Shown piece after piece: positions 9,146 to 18,190 of a stretch of 57,517 bases of DNA. Both the position numbers and the translations under genes were made by a program. Every line of letters begins with the position of its first letter. The first letter of the stretch is position 1. This DNA is from Desulfobacteraceae bacterium 4572_35.1 (GTDB lineage: Bacteria > Desulfobacterota > Desulfuromonadia > Desulfuromonadales > Desulfuromonadaceae), in the NCBI GenBank assembly GCA_002084705.1, contig NBLX01000002.1:1-57517 (forward strand), given 5' to 3'. A model generated the notes under the pieces. That model did not search any database and was not told the origin of the DNA. It saw only the letters and a list, made by a program, of their open reading frames with translations.

Positions 9146-10753
9146 ATGGATTATTTTTTTCTGCAGGCAATGGTTTGTCAGTTGCGAACCGAATTGCAGG
9201 GAGCCTTACTCAACAAAGTCTTTCAACCGCAACGCAACATATTGATCTTACGTTTTTGGAATGGAAGAATTCAACAACGCTTATTGCTGGGGATAGATGA
9301 CGCCGGACCACGAATGTATATAACCGATGAGTCTTACCGCAATCCTCTGCGCCCACCAAGGTTTTGCCAGTTGCTGCGCTCGCGGTTACACCGCCTCTTG
9401 CATTTTGATATTGATGCGGCAGATCGGGTGGTGAAACTATCTTTTGTCGGTAAAAATGGTGAACAATATACCCTTGTTGCCGAAATGTTCAAGCGTGGCG
9501 GTAATATAATCTTGCTGGATAGTGAGCAACAAGTTGTGGACAGCCTTCACCGTTCAACACCTAATGATAGCCGTCAAATAATCGTTGGACAACTTTATGC
9601 CCCAGTACCAATACCCGGTGAAATCACTTTACCGGATGCTGCTGATAATATACCAGACCATGGTGATAGTGCTGAGTGGTTGACCTCTAAAGTTGTTCCC
9701 ATGAGTCGAGTAGTAGCCATGAACTTGAAAGAACAGCATGATGGGTTGAGTTTGTCTGATCGTGTGCGTAAGTTTGTAACTAGTTGGCAGAATGGCCACC
9801 TGCATCCATGCAAACGTGGGTCGATACTGACCATGTGTGTTGACCAGATACTCATGGGGGAGGATTTATCCCAAGTGGCTCGGCAGCACTACGCAGAGTT
9901 GGCGGACGTAACTAGAAGTGATGGTAATATTGAGCTACACAAGGCGGTAAAAAGCGGGTTAAAAAAACTGCACAAACGTTTGGAAAAAATAGATCAGCAG
10001 ATTGAAAAATGTCTGTTGGCTGATGATGAGCGTCAAAAGGGTGATCTTCTGTTGGCCAACTTGCATCAGATGCGACGTGGAATGGATAAGATAACGGTTA
10101 TGGATTATTATAGTGATCCGCCAGTACCACTTGTTATAGTTCTTGATCCGGCAAAAACACCTAACGATAATGCTCAAGCATGCTTTAAACGTTACCGTAA
10201 AGGAAGCCGTGGGTTAGAGCATTGTGAACGTCGCCAGCAACAGACCAATTACGAAATTGAATGGTTGGAGCAGATCGGGCAACAACTCAAAGATGCAGAC
10301 AGTGGCGCTGATTGCGATATTATTCGTCAGGAACTTATTGATGGACATTGGTATCGTCCGAAAACCGCCATACAACGGGATACTAGAGCTATTAATCCCT
10401 CGACCTTGATAAATCACGGCAAGACACCGGGAGGGTGGGAGATTCTATGGGGCGGTAATAATAAAACCAATGATTTTATTACTAAAAATCAGCTTAAAGA
10501 TAATGATTTATGGTTTCATATTCACAATATGCCCGGTTGCCATCTTATATTAAAATCTGGAGGTGCTGATGTTGAAAATGTCGACATCATCTATGCGGCT
10601 AAAATTGCGGCTCAACATTCTAAGGCAAAACATGAGCGCAAGGCTGAAGTTATGGTTACCGATGGTAAGTGGGTGCAACGGATAAAAGGAGCGCCCCTCG
10701 GTCTGGTTAAGGTTAAGAAATATCGGGTGGTAACGGTGATGTTAGATAAATAA
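9146..10753 (+). CDS. rqcH: NFACT-family ribosome quality-control protein (RqcH/FbpA-like)
   Basis: RqcH binds obstructed 50S-peptidyl-tRNA complexes and directs C-terminal alanine tailing of stalled nascent chains. The 535-residue protein has an NFACT-N domain from MDYFFLQAMVCQLRTEL, a central helical region rich in Lys, Glu and Gln (about 265-390) and a C-terminal NFACT-R/DUF814 domain beginning near GGWEILWGGNNKTNDF with LWFHIHNMPGCHLILKSG. The ATG at 9146 gives the canonical MD-FFL start; an ATG at 9143 and a TTG at 9134 are alternatives. In-frame sequence after its stop codon carries a remnant of a different gene. Confidence 0.88.
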   Translation: MDYFFLQAMVCQLRTELQGALLNKVFQPQRNILILRFWNGRIQQRLLLGIDDAGPRMYITDESYRNPLRPPRFCQLLRSRLHRLLHFDIDAADRVVKLSFVGKNGEQYTLVAEMFKRGGNIILLDSEQQVVDSLHRSTPNDSRQIIVGQLYAPVPIPGEITLPDAADNIPDHGDSAEWLTSKVVPMSRVVAMNLKEQHDGLSLSDRVRKFVTSWQNGHLHPCKRGSILTMCVDQILMGEDLSQVARQHYAELADVTRSDGNIELHKAVKSGLKKLHKRLEKIDQQIEKCLLADDERQKGDLLLANLHQMRRGMDKITVMDYYSDPPVPLVIVLDPAKTPNDNAQACFKRYRKGSRGLEHCERRQQQTNYEIEWLEQIGQQLKDADSGADCDIIRQELIDGHWYRPKTAIQRDTRAINPSTLINHGKTPGGWEILWGGNNKTNDFITKNQLKDNDLWFHIHNMPGCHLILKSGGADVENVDIIYAAKIAAQHSKAKHERKAEVMVTDGKWVQRIKGAPLGLVKVKKYRVVTVMLDK

Positions 10754-10909
10754 GCTTTAACGATGTTATTTAAATATTCCGCCGCCATGAAACGGGTAAT
10801 AATAACTCTTGAGAACATGTATGGCTCCGGTGGTGGATTTTTAAGTTCTCATCCTTCAAATCCAAAGCGCAAAGAGCAAATTGACAAGGTTATTGCAAGC
10901 TTACACTGA
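10754..10909 (+). pseudogene. Remnant of an M48-type metalloprotease gene (C-terminus only)
   Basis: Directly after the rqcH stop codon the same frame continues open to a TGA at 10907-10909. Its last part reads MYGSGGGFLSSHPSNPKR and then KEQIDKVIASLH. The FLS(S/T)HPSNPxR element with a preceding glycine-rich stretch is what one finds at the C-terminus of M48 (YggG/LoiP/HtpX-like) peptidases. No HExxH or membrane region is present, so only the last 40-50 codons survive. I see no ribosome-binding site. The call rests on this one motif and is moderate. Confidence 0.5.
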
Positions 10910-10913
10910 TAAT

Positions 10914-12419
10914 TCAGATCATAAATGGAGCATGATTAGAGGTGAACAGCGGTGGATCGCGACGTAAAATAGCGGCAACCAGAGGATCACGTTTAAATTC
11001 ATGCTTGAGAAAATAGCGAATCTCTTTGCGGTTCCAGCCAAGGGGATGAATAAAATCACTGTAAAGGGTTAGGTCGCCGCGATAAAAATCACGCAGTTGC
11101 AGTTGTCTTGCTTCCGGGCTGCCTAGGGGCAGGTTGAAGATTGCCAGATTTAGGAATGTAATTGCTTGATGGTGCCGTTGGACAAAGTGCAGGGTATGCC
11201 GTGCTTTATCTGCAGTTTCCGTCGGTGTGCCAAACAACAGATAGACGTAGGTGGCAATCCCTGCTTGGTGCAATGTCTCCAGTACTCGAGCGGTTAATTC
11301 AACGCTGATCCCCTTGTCCATGGCATCAAGAACTTCCTGATCTCCAGACTCAACACCCAATTTAAGCATGGTGCAACCGGCTTTTTTTAACTCTTTGCAA
11401 AAGTCCAGATCACATAACTGTTCATCAGCGCGAACGAAGCCGTACCACGGCACCTGTGGAGGTGTATAAATAAATGCTTTCAATAAATTCGGGCTGATAG
11501 CGTTATCGAGAAGATGCAGCATCGATGGCTGATTTGTCTCAACCAACTGGCGGATATTTTTTATAGTTTCGGATGTTTTAAGGGGTTTATAGAGGCTTCC
11601 CTCGGCGCGTTCAGGACAAAAATTACATCTATTCCAATAACATCCGCTTGATGCCGAAAAAGGGAGAATTATCCCCGGTGCAATATAGTCATTAAGGGGG
11701 AGGTCGGAGTAATCGGGAGTAGCGTGATGCAGCGATCCGCTGTGATGTAAATACTTTAATAATGGCAACTCACCGGGCCCATCAACCATGTGGTCAACTA
11801 TAGATTTGAAATGGTTTGTCCAGTTGGAACTGCGCATCCACGAGGTGAGCAAACCACCACCGAGGAGTAACGGAATGGTTGGGTAGTGTTGTTTCAGAAA
11901 GCCCAGCATGGCAAAAGTGGTGGGGGCCTGACTGAGAAAGTTTAGAGAAAAACCTATATGGCTGGGGCAATGCTCGGCAATAAGTTGTGGTAAACGATGG
12001 GAAAAATAGGGATAAAATAAGTTTTCGTGGGGATATTGTGCTGCATGAAGCAAGTTTGCGCTGTCGTTAGCAGAACCTTTTCCCCCTTGGTAGTTACCCA
12101 GCGTGAGCTGAACAGCGTAGGGACGGGCGCTGATCTCCAATATCCGGTTTATGTCTGAGATGGCACGCTGGTAACGGGCTGGATGCTGATAAATTTGTGC
12201 AGAGCGCAGCGCAGCTAAATGATTATGGATATTTTTTGTTGCGCGTTTACTCCAGGTGTCGTCGGCAAGTGGAGCATTGTTGAGCAGGAACAATAACCCT
12301 TCAATGTTTGCATCAACCGCGGTGCAGGGGAACCCGTGCTCACGCAAAGTTCCGCTTAAACGGGTAATCCCGGCGGGGGGCTCACATGGTTTGGCGACTG
12401 GTGGGTAGATGAGCAGCAT
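10914..12419 (-). CDS. B12-binding-domain radical SAM protein
   Basis: A 501-residue radical SAM enzyme. The N-terminal part (about 1-215) resembles a cobalamin-binding domain (MLLIYPPVAKPCEPPAG, later PTIPLLLGGGL), followed by the radical SAM core with the CxxxCxxC cluster motif CYWNRCNFC near residues 258-266. Later elements are LKLGVESGDQEVLDAMDKG and YVYLLFGTPTETADKA. Such proteins methylate or rearrange diverse substrates; nothing here fixes the substrate. It stands alone between the M48 remnant and a DUF2835 gene, close to the ole operon on the same strand, which could hint at lipid chemistry but is no proof. Confidence 0.85.
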   Translation of the reverse strand: MLLIYPPVAKPCEPPAGITRLSGTLREHGFPCTAVDANIEGLLFLLNNAPLADDTWSKRATKNIHNHLAALRSAQIYQHPARYQRAISDINRILEISARPYAVQLTLGNYQGGKGSANDSANLLHAAQYPHENLFYPYFSHRLPQLIAEHCPSHIGFSLNFLSQAPTTFAMLGFLKQHYPTIPLLLGGGLLTSWMRSSNWTNHFKSIVDHMVDGPGELPLLKYLHHSGSLHHATPDYSDLPLNDYIAPGIILPFSASSGCYWNRCNFCPERAEGSLYKPLKTSETIKNIRQLVETNQPSMLHLLDNAISPNLLKAFIYTPPQVPWYGFVRADEQLCDLDFCKELKKAGCTMLKLGVESGDQEVLDAMDKGISVELTARVLETLHQAGIATYVYLLFGTPTETADKARHTLHFVQRHHQAITFLNLAIFNLPLGSPEARQLQLRDFYRGDLTLYSDFIHPLGWNRKEIRYFLKHEFKRDPLVAAILRRDPPLFTSNHAPFMI

Positions 12420-12508
12420 CGATTATTCCTGTTGGGATACTTAGTTGTGGGTTCGCTACAGGTAACATGGTTATGGAAAACCCAGCAAGAATAATGTTTG
12501 TGCCATAA

Positions 12509-12730
12509 TTATTTCAACCGCTTTAGCGCCGTCATTTTGCTGTTGTTATCAAACTGCAGGAGAAAACGGCCGTTAATGCCAGCGTGGGTTAAATATGGAC
12601 GCAGGTGCTTAGCGGGGAGCTTTAGGCGGCGGCCATCTTCGGCGACAATATTAACCCAACTTGCCTGCCCTTGATAAAATTTCAAATAATTTTCTGAAGA
12701 AATTTTGACATTAAAAATCAGTTGATTCAT
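12509..12730 (-). CDS. DUF2835 family protein
   Basis: A 73-residue protein with the pattern of the DUF2835 family: YLKFYQGQASWVNIVAEDGR, LPAKHLRPYLTHAGINGRF and FDNNSKMTALKRL. No signal peptide or membrane segment is seen. The family's function is unknown to me. It lies downstream of the ole operon on the same strand, separated by about 220 bases that contain a hairpin, so cotranscription is uncertain. Confidence 0.75.
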   Translation of the reverse strand: MNQLIFNVKISSENYLKFYQGQASWVNIVAEDGRRLKLPAKHLRPYLTHAGINGRFLLQFDNNSKMTALKRLK

Positions 12731-12853
12731 CGGAAAATTCCCGTTTCTTGTCCTGAAATTTCACTTATTATCTGTGTCCACAGCAGTTGTGGATAAGTGC
12801 TGGAAAACCCATTAAACAGAGCGCTAACTTACTTAATTTTCGATTGCTTTTGC

Positions 12854-12876
12854 AAAATGCCTATAAAATAGGCAGT
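12854..12876 (-). terminator. Possible terminator of the ole operon
   Basis: A perfect inverted repeat, TGCCTAT (12858-12864) and ATAGGCA (12868-12874), with a three-base loop. On the minus strand it is followed by TTTTGC. It lies about 80 bases after the oleD stop codon. The stem is short and AT-rich and the T run only four long, so it is a weak candidate. The rest of the 12731-12953 gap shows no gene. Confidence 0.4.
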
Positions 12877-12953
12877 ATGGATATGTCTAATAAATACAGC
12901 GAGTTACCTATTTGTGAATACAGTTGTTGTCGTGGTTTTAGTTGATATTGTGG

Positions 12954-13973
12954 TTATTTAATAATGTTTTTTTGCTTGACATGATTTTCAACTTTAAGCC
13001 ACTGGCGTAACATTTTTAACCCTTCTTCAATGGAGATGGTGGGCTGATAATCAAAATCTTTTTTTGCCGCACTGATGTCGAACCAGTGGGCTGTAGAGAG
13101 TTCACGGGCTAAGAAACGGGTCATGGGAGGCTCAACCTGTTTTTTTAACAGACGGTAGCTAATTTCCAACAACCAGCCGATAGGGTAAGCGATTTTGAAT
13201 GGTATACTGCTGGTTACCGGAGCGATGTCAGCGCTGGCCAGAATACCATTGACTATATCCCACAGATAACGAGGATCATCCTGAGAAATGAAATAACATT
13301 TTCCAGCTATTGCAGAATTAGGGAAAAGTTTTTTTGCCGCCAAAAGGTGTGCTGATGCTGCGTTGTCGATATAGATACAATCAACCTTATGATCCAGTTT
13401 ACCAACCTTTTTTAATTTGCCGGCGCGGCCCCGTTCAATTATGCGGGGAGTTAGATGATTATCTCCAGGACCCCAGATAAGATGGGGACGCAGTGCTATT
13501 GTAGCTAATTCGTTACTGTTGGCAGCGATGATATGTTGTTCGGCTATGGCCTTGGTTGCGGGATATGCTGTTTCGTAGTGATCGGGGTAAGGGAGAGATT
13601 CATTAAGTCCCTGCATAGACTTGCCGTTAAATACCACGCTAGGTGAACTAGTATAGATCAGTTTTTCAATTTTAAATTGCTGACAGGCTTTTATTACATT
13701 GTCTGTACCGGTAACGTTGGCTCGGTAGTAATCAGCGTAATCACCCCAGATGCCAGCTTTCGCCGCCACATGAAATACGCTGTCGCAACCCCTTGCGGCT
13801 TGTTCAACCGCGCTGTAGTTACTTAAATCGCCAATGTGCTGTATCGCACCTATTTTGTCGAGTTTTTGGTAATGATTGCGCGCCAGAGTATGAACTTCTG
13901 CCCCTTGTTGGCGCAATATTTTTACTATAGCAAAACCGAGAAAACCACCCCCACCGGTAACTAAGGCTTTCAT
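12954..13973 (-). CDS. oleD: OleD, NAD(P)H-dependent 2-alkyl-3-ketoacid reductase
   Basis: OleD reduces the 2-alkyl-3-ketoalkanoic acid made by OleA to the 2-alkyl-3-hydroxy acid in long-chain olefin synthesis. The 339-residue protein is an extended short-chain dehydrogenase/epimerase: Rossmann motif TGGGGFLG near residue 7, catalytic YPATK (YxxxK) near 140, and RPHLIWGPGD, typical of the 3-beta-HSD/OleD branch. The ATG at 13973 overlaps the oleC stop by four bases (ATGA). It is the last gene of an oleA-oleB-oleC-oleD set, which makes the assignment firm even though the family alone is broad. Confidence 0.88.
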   Translation of the reverse strand: MKALVTGGGGFLGFAIVKILRQQGAEVHTLARNHYQKLDKIGAIQHIGDLSNYSAVEQAARGCDSVFHVAAKAGIWGDYADYYRANVTGTDNVIKACQQFKIEKLIYTSSPSVVFNGKSMQGLNESLPYPDHYETAYPATKAIAEQHIIAANSNELATIALRPHLIWGPGDNHLTPRIIERGRAGKLKKVGKLDHKVDCIYIDNAASAHLLAAKKLFPNSAIAGKCYFISQDDPRYLWDIVNGILASADIAPVTSSIPFKIAYPIGWLLEISYRLLKKQVEPPMTRFLARELSTAHWFDISAAKKDFDYQPTISIEEGLKMLRQWLKVENHVKQKNIIK

Positions 13974-15631
13974 GATAATTTCTTGCCGGCCCATACTGCC
14001 AGTTTTTCCCGAAATATTTTAGCATTGTGGCGGATGTCCACCGGAAAAGAGGGGTGAAACAATATTTCCACTATCGATTTAGTATGGGGATACTTTTCTT
14101 GAATGATACGCAGCTCTTTTGCAATAGTGGCGCTATTTTTAAGATCCTGTTTATTGAGCAGTTCGACACATAGAATTGGCTGTTGATTGCCCGGTTTGCC
14201 TATGCCAACCAAAGCTGTGCGATAAACTTTAGGGTGGGTGTTGAACACTGCTTCGCAGGGGATGGTAAACATTGTTTCTTGTGTGGTTTGTACCCGTTGC
14301 GTTTTACGTCCACAAAACCATATTTTACCATCGTTGTCGCAATAGCCAAGATCTCCCATGCGGTGATAAAAGCCATCAAAACAAGGGATTTTAGCCAATT
14401 CAGTTGCCGCATCAAGGTCGAAATATCCTCGAGTTACCTGTTCCCCTTTTACACATATCTCGCCAATTATCCCATTGTCGACGCACAAATTGTCATCCCA
14501 GATGTCAATGGCATTATCATCAATGGAAATAATCCTGACATCTGCTCCATCAACTGGACAACCTACACATATCCCCTGTCCTGAATCGGTTAAATAGCGG
14601 GTGTGGTTAAGGATGGTATTGCTGTCGATGGAACATACGGGCAAGGCTTCTGTTGCACCATAAGGTGTGTAAATGGGGGTCTTGTCGTTGAGCATGGAGC
14701 TAAATTGTTCAAGCACCGCCGCAGGTACTGGTGCTCCAGCAGAGATGACCCGTTTCAGTGTTGGTAATTTGAGCTGTTGTGTAGTGCCGAAATTTGCGAC
14801 ACGACGTAGCAGTGCTGGCGAACCGAACATATTGGTAACGCCAAAATTTTCAATAGCTTCAAAAATACGTTGAGGATTAACCTGTGCCGGCTTGGTAGCA
14901 TCCATGTCTGGGATAATCGCTGTCATTCCCAATGCCGGAGCAAACAGAGCAAACAGCGGGAAAGTGCACAGGTCTATCTCGCCAACCTGAATGTTGTATA
15001 ATCTCTGCAATGCATTGATTTGGGCATTGAAGTTAGCGTGGGTATATATTGCTCCTTTGGGTGTGCCGGTACTACCGCTGGTAAATAATATTGCGGCGAT
15101 CTCGTCATTGCTCGGCTGATGTGTTGTGAAACTGAGCTTTGAACCGCTCTGCTGCTTCAACTTTGGCAAACTCTGGCAGTCGGGAAAGCATACTGAGGCG
15201 GTGGTAAATATTTTCTGCAGTGAGCCTTTACCCCAACTTAACAATTTGCGCGCTAACTGAGCTTTGCTAATACCGATAAACACCTGTGGTTTAGCCTGTT
15301 CTAGGCACCTCTTGATGTTTTTTATCCCCATGCCTGGATCAATCAGAACCGGGATAGCTCCAAGTTTAAACAGAGCAAAGGTGATCGCAAAAAAATCGAG
15401 ACCAGGTTTGACCATTACTACCGTACGCTGACCACATTCAACGCCATTTTTGTGTAGAGTGGCGGCGAGATGGTCACTTTCTTGGTCTAACTGAGCATAG
15501 GTATAATGGATATAACTTACTTGACCAGCTTTGCTTCGGTGGTCAGGATATACAACGGCTGCACTGTATGGAATCTGTTTAGCCCGTTGGGATAAATAAC
15601 TGGCAATATTGGGAGTTGATTTGTTGTCCAT
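13970..15631 (-). CDS. oleC: OleC, beta-lactone synthetase (AMP-forming superfamily)
   Basis: OleC activates the 2-alkyl-3-hydroxy acid with ATP and closes it to a beta-lactone. The 553-residue ANL-superfamily protein has the P-loop-like AILFTSGSTGTPKGAIYTH, the YGATEALPV motif of the A5 region, and GEICVKGEQVTRGYFD with HRMGDLGY further on. The shortened C-terminal domain with TTQETMFTIPCEAVFNTHP resembles OleC rather than acyl-CoA ligases. The start ATG touches the oleB stop (one-base overlap) and the stop overlaps oleD, so the whole set is one translationally coupled operon. Confidence 0.88.
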   Translation of the reverse strand: MDNKSTPNIASYLSQRAKQIPYSAAVVYPDHRSKAGQVSYIHYTYAQLDQESDHLAATLHKNGVECGQRTVVMVKPGLDFFAITFALFKLGAIPVLIDPGMGIKNIKRCLEQAKPQVFIGISKAQLARKLLSWGKGSLQKIFTTASVCFPDCQSLPKLKQQSGSKLSFTTHQPSNDEIAAILFTSGSTGTPKGAIYTHANFNAQINALQRLYNIQVGEIDLCTFPLFALFAPALGMTAIIPDMDATKPAQVNPQRIFEAIENFGVTNMFGSPALLRRVANFGTTQQLKLPTLKRVISAGAPVPAAVLEQFSSMLNDKTPIYTPYGATEALPVCSIDSNTILNHTRYLTDSGQGICVGCPVDGADVRIISIDDNAIDIWDDNLCVDNGIIGEICVKGEQVTRGYFDLDAATELAKIPCFDGFYHRMGDLGYCDNDGKIWFCGRKTQRVQTTQETMFTIPCEAVFNTHPKVYRTALVGIGKPGNQQPILCVELLNKQDLKNSATIAKELRIIQEKYPHTKSIVEILFHPSFPVDIRHNAKIFREKLAVWAGKKLS

Positions 15632-16524
15632 TATTGATTACTGCTGTTTTTGCAACGGATGAAATCCGATATAATCGGAATAACTTCATCGCTGATATCT
15701 TCAAGAATATAGTGGCCGACGTTGTGCCAACTTTTTACTGTTGCTTTGGGAAAGCGAAGTTTCCACTGAGCCAAAAATTGACTATTAAAAACAAAGTCTT
15801 TTTCTCCCCAACAGATAAGCATGGGGACGTTTGTTAATTTATTCAGATTATTTTCAACCCGGTCAACTTCGGCATAAGCACTGTCAGTAGGAGATAGGGG
15901 AATATCCTGAACAAATCGTAAGGTGGCGATGCGGTTGCGCCAACTGTTGTATGGCGCGGTGTAGGCGCAGCGCAGTGCCCGTGGTAGGGGGTTTTGTTTG
16001 CACCCAACCCATGCAGCACCGAGGCTGAAGGCGTTGCCTGCGCGAATTAAAAAAGAACCCACAGCAGTGTCACGGCAAATTTTTAGACTGAAGGGGAGTT
16101 GTTTATCTTTGGGCAGGTGAAATGCCGCAGTATTCATAATTACCAGTTTGGCAATTCGCTCTGGATATTTTGTGGCATAAGCCATGCCGATCATGCCGCC
16201 CCAGTCGTGTACGACTAGTGTGATGTTCTCTTTTATCTCTAGCGTGTCGAGAAGTTGTTCCAAATTGTCGACCCGACTGGTGAGGGTGTAATCATACTGC
16301 TCATCGCCTGGTTTATCTGACAAACCACAGCCAACGTGATCGGGGACGATAACGCGATGATCGCTGCTTAGTTGCACAGCTAAGCGGCGGTAATAGAAAC
16401 TCCAACTCGGATTGCCGTGCAACATCACAACAGGTGATCCTGTGCCAGCATCGAGATAATGGTAGTTTATCCCACCATCTAATTTTAGAAATTTACCAGA
16501 GAAAGGTAATAAACGTTTCACCAC
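15631..16524 (-). CDS. oleB: OleB, beta-lactone decarboxylase (alpha/beta hydrolase)
   Basis: OleB decarboxylates the beta-lactone from OleC to give the cis-olefin. It is a 297-residue alpha/beta hydrolase close to haloalkane dehalogenases: oxyanion-hole HGNPSWSFYYRRL near residue 36, nucleophile Asp107 in VVHDWGG (Asp instead of Ser, as in OleB and dehalogenases), and the catalytic His in NVGHYILED near the C-terminus. The start is GTG at 16524, overlapping the oleA stop by seven bases. Outside this operon it would be called a haloalkane dehalogenase; the neighbours decide for OleB. Confidence 0.88.
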   Translation of the reverse strand: MVKRLLPFSGKFLKLDGGINYHYLDAGTGSPVVMLHGNPSWSFYYRRLAVQLSSDHRVIVPDHVGCGLSDKPGDEQYDYTLTSRVDNLEQLLDTLEIKENITLVVHDWGGMIGMAYATKYPERIAKLVIMNTAAFHLPKDKQLPFSLKICRDTAVGSFLIRAGNAFSLGAAWVGCKQNPLPRALRCAYTAPYNSWRNRIATLRFVQDIPLSPTDSAYAEVDRVENNLNKLTNVPMLICWGEKDFVFNSQFLAQWKLRFPKATVKSWHNVGHYILEDISDEVIPIISDFIRCKNSSNQ

Positions 16525-17561
16525 TCAACTCCTAACATCATACAGTTTAAACCGCTGCCAATCCCTAACATTGCAACCTTGTGTCCAGCTTGCAGTACGT
16601 TGCGTTCTGCGGCGATGGCTGCAGTTATCGGTAAAGAGACAGTTCCAATATTACCTAAAAACGGGTAGGTGCTGAAATCCTTATCGGCACTGATATTTAA
16701 TTCATGCAAAATTGCGTTTTGATGGGCTGAACCCACTTGGTGACAGATAATTTTGTCGATATCATCTCCGCTCCAATTCATAGTATCAAGAAACACCCGC
16801 CAGGTCTCTTTACCCAAGGCTACACCATTTTGCATTACTGCCACGGCGTCGGTGTTCATAAATTGACGAAACTGGTCTTGACCATCCTTTTCAACCCCCC
16901 AGCGACATAATTCATGGTGCCGTGGTTGAGCCATGGTGGTACCACCAAGTAGACGATGGCTGTTGGAACTGGCAAGGGAAGAATCAGTCAATAATACTGC
17001 TACCGCTCCAGAACCACCAGTAAGGGTGGCAATAGAACGGGCAAAAAACGACATATCTTTATTAGCTAACATGCGTCGAATTGTGGTTTCGTTTAATTCC
17101 CGTGCACTTTCGCACGACACCACCAGCCCTGCACGTATTTGTCCCAATTCGATACGGTTGGCGATGTCGAGGATACCATTCAATACACCGAGGCAGGCGT
17201 TGCTAATATCGTATATCATAACTTCGCCAGAGATCCTCAGCTCATTGGCTACGCGGCAGGCGGTGGCAGGTTCAAACAGTTCCCGGCAGACCCCGGTGTA
17301 GGTAATTGCCCCGATATCATCAGCCGATATGGACGCTGTTGCTAAAGCTTTTTTGCCAGCTTGAGCAGCCCCCTGTGATAGGGGAGTGTCCGGTTGCCAC
17401 CAGCGCCGTTCTCGAATACCTGTTAGCGCTTGAAGTTGCCCCGGAGTAATATGGAGAGCCTCGTATAGCCCACTTAATTGCTGCTCGAGTTCAGCTGAAC
17501 TGACAACAACTGGCGGTAATTCGTAAGCTATGTTGTTAATATAGACGTTACTATATCTCAT
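16518..17561 (-). CDS. oleA: OleA, acyl-CoA head-to-head condensing enzyme
   Basis: OleA is a thiolase-fold enzyme that joins two fatty acyl-CoAs by a non-decarboxylative Claisen condensation, the committed step to long-chain olefins. In the 347-residue protein I see the catalytic Cys123 (NACLG), His274 (CHQVGSAH), Asn304 (LGNIGT) and Glu97 in RELFEP. The 26-residue Glu-Cys and 30-residue His-Asn spacings equal those of characterised Xanthomonas OleA. FabH-type KASIII enzymes lack this Glu. I chose the ATG at 17561, inside the end of the preceding gene (11-base overlap); a GTG at 17591 is possible. Confidence 0.92.
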   Translation of the reverse strand: MRYSNVYINNIAYELPPVVVSSAELEQQLSGLYEALHITPGQLQALTGIRERRWWQPDTPLSQGAAQAGKKALATASISADDIGAITYTGVCRELFEPATACRVANELRISGEVMIYDISNACLGVLNGILDIANRIELGQIRAGLVVSCESARELNETTIRRMLANKDMSFFARSIATLTGGSGAVAVLLTDSSLASSNSHRLLGGTTMAQPRHHELCRWGVEKDGQDQFRQFMNTDAVAVMQNGVALGKETWRVFLDTMNWSGDDIDKIICHQVGSAHQNAILHELNISADKDFSTYPFLGNIGTVSLPITAAIAAERNVLQAGHKVAMLGIGSGLNCMMLGVEW

Positions 17562-18012
17562 TATCCGACTTTGTGTATGAATCACAGCCACTATTGTTTT
17601 GCTGTGTTGAATAATTATTGATAGCGTAATTTTCGATCATGGCTCTGCCACCAGAATTGAGCCATCTTATCCCTATAGCATAAAGGCGATCCTGCTTGAG
17701 TTTGTTGTAAAAAGCGTTTAGAACAACGGAAACACGGCGTGTCTGTTCCGGTGTCCATTGGTGCGCTGGATGAAGATGTATATGATGAAGAAGCTCTTGA
17801 TCATCACTGTTCTCAGGGTAGCATTGGATATAATCTATAGCCCAAGATAACATGTCAGGATGTGAATTATGTTTGTGGTGGATCGCTTCTCCACTTAACA
17901 GAAGAGGAATTGATAATTTGTTTTTACGTAGCACCAGTTGCGCCAGTAAAAATACCGATTTTTGATCACGATTAACTAACAAGAAACTTACTCCACTGAA
18001 GTTAAAATTCAA
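17551..18012 (-). CDS. Unknown protein, first gene of the ole operon
   Basis: I do not recognise this 153-residue protein. It is soluble, rich in His in the middle (LLHHIHLHPAHQW), and has a basic, Leu-rich N-terminal half (FLLAQLVLRKNKLSIPLLLSGEAIHHK). It starts with TTG at 18012, preceded by GGAG at a proper distance, and its 3' end overlaps the oleA start by 11 bases, so it is translationally coupled to the olefin pathway. It could be a regulator or accessory protein; the sequence gives no motif to choose. The 178 bases upstream, before the divergent gene at 18191, should hold the operon promoter, but no convincing -35/-10 pair was found. Confidence 0.7.
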   Translation of the reverse strand: MNFNFSGVSFLLVNRDQKSVFLLAQLVLRKNKLSIPLLLSGEAIHHKHNSHPDMLSWAIDYIQCYPENSDDQELLHHIHLHPAHQWTPEQTRRVSVVLNAFYNKLKQDRLYAIGIRWLNSGGRAMIENYAINNYSTQQNNSGCDSYTKSDNEI

Positions 18013-18190
18013 ATAATTCTCCGGAGCGCATACTGTCAGAAACTGGACAACTGCGCAAGAAAATTACTGAAAAGGATGGTTAAGCTATAGCTTTTTTGAT
18101 AAGTTTGCCTCAAAAAAAATAGATTCAGTATTGCGACAGATCTCTTTTGGTTAAATTATAAGCTGTTTTTAGAGGAAGGGAAAGATCTCC

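Noticed and set aside
12788-12796. TGTGGATAA, a perfect DnaA box on the minus strand (TTATCCACA)
   Set aside because: Single copy without clustering, AT-rich unwinding repeats or dnaA/dnaN neighbours; one or two such matches are expected by chance in a window this size.
14183-14584. 133-codon open frame opposite oleC
   Set aside because: Antisense to conserved ANL-enzyme sequence; composition is that of a reversed gene.
16518-17561. OleA as FabH (KASIII) of fatty acid synthesis
   Set aside because: The Glu in RELFEP, the residue spacings and the coupled oleB-oleC-oleD genes fit OleA, not FabH.
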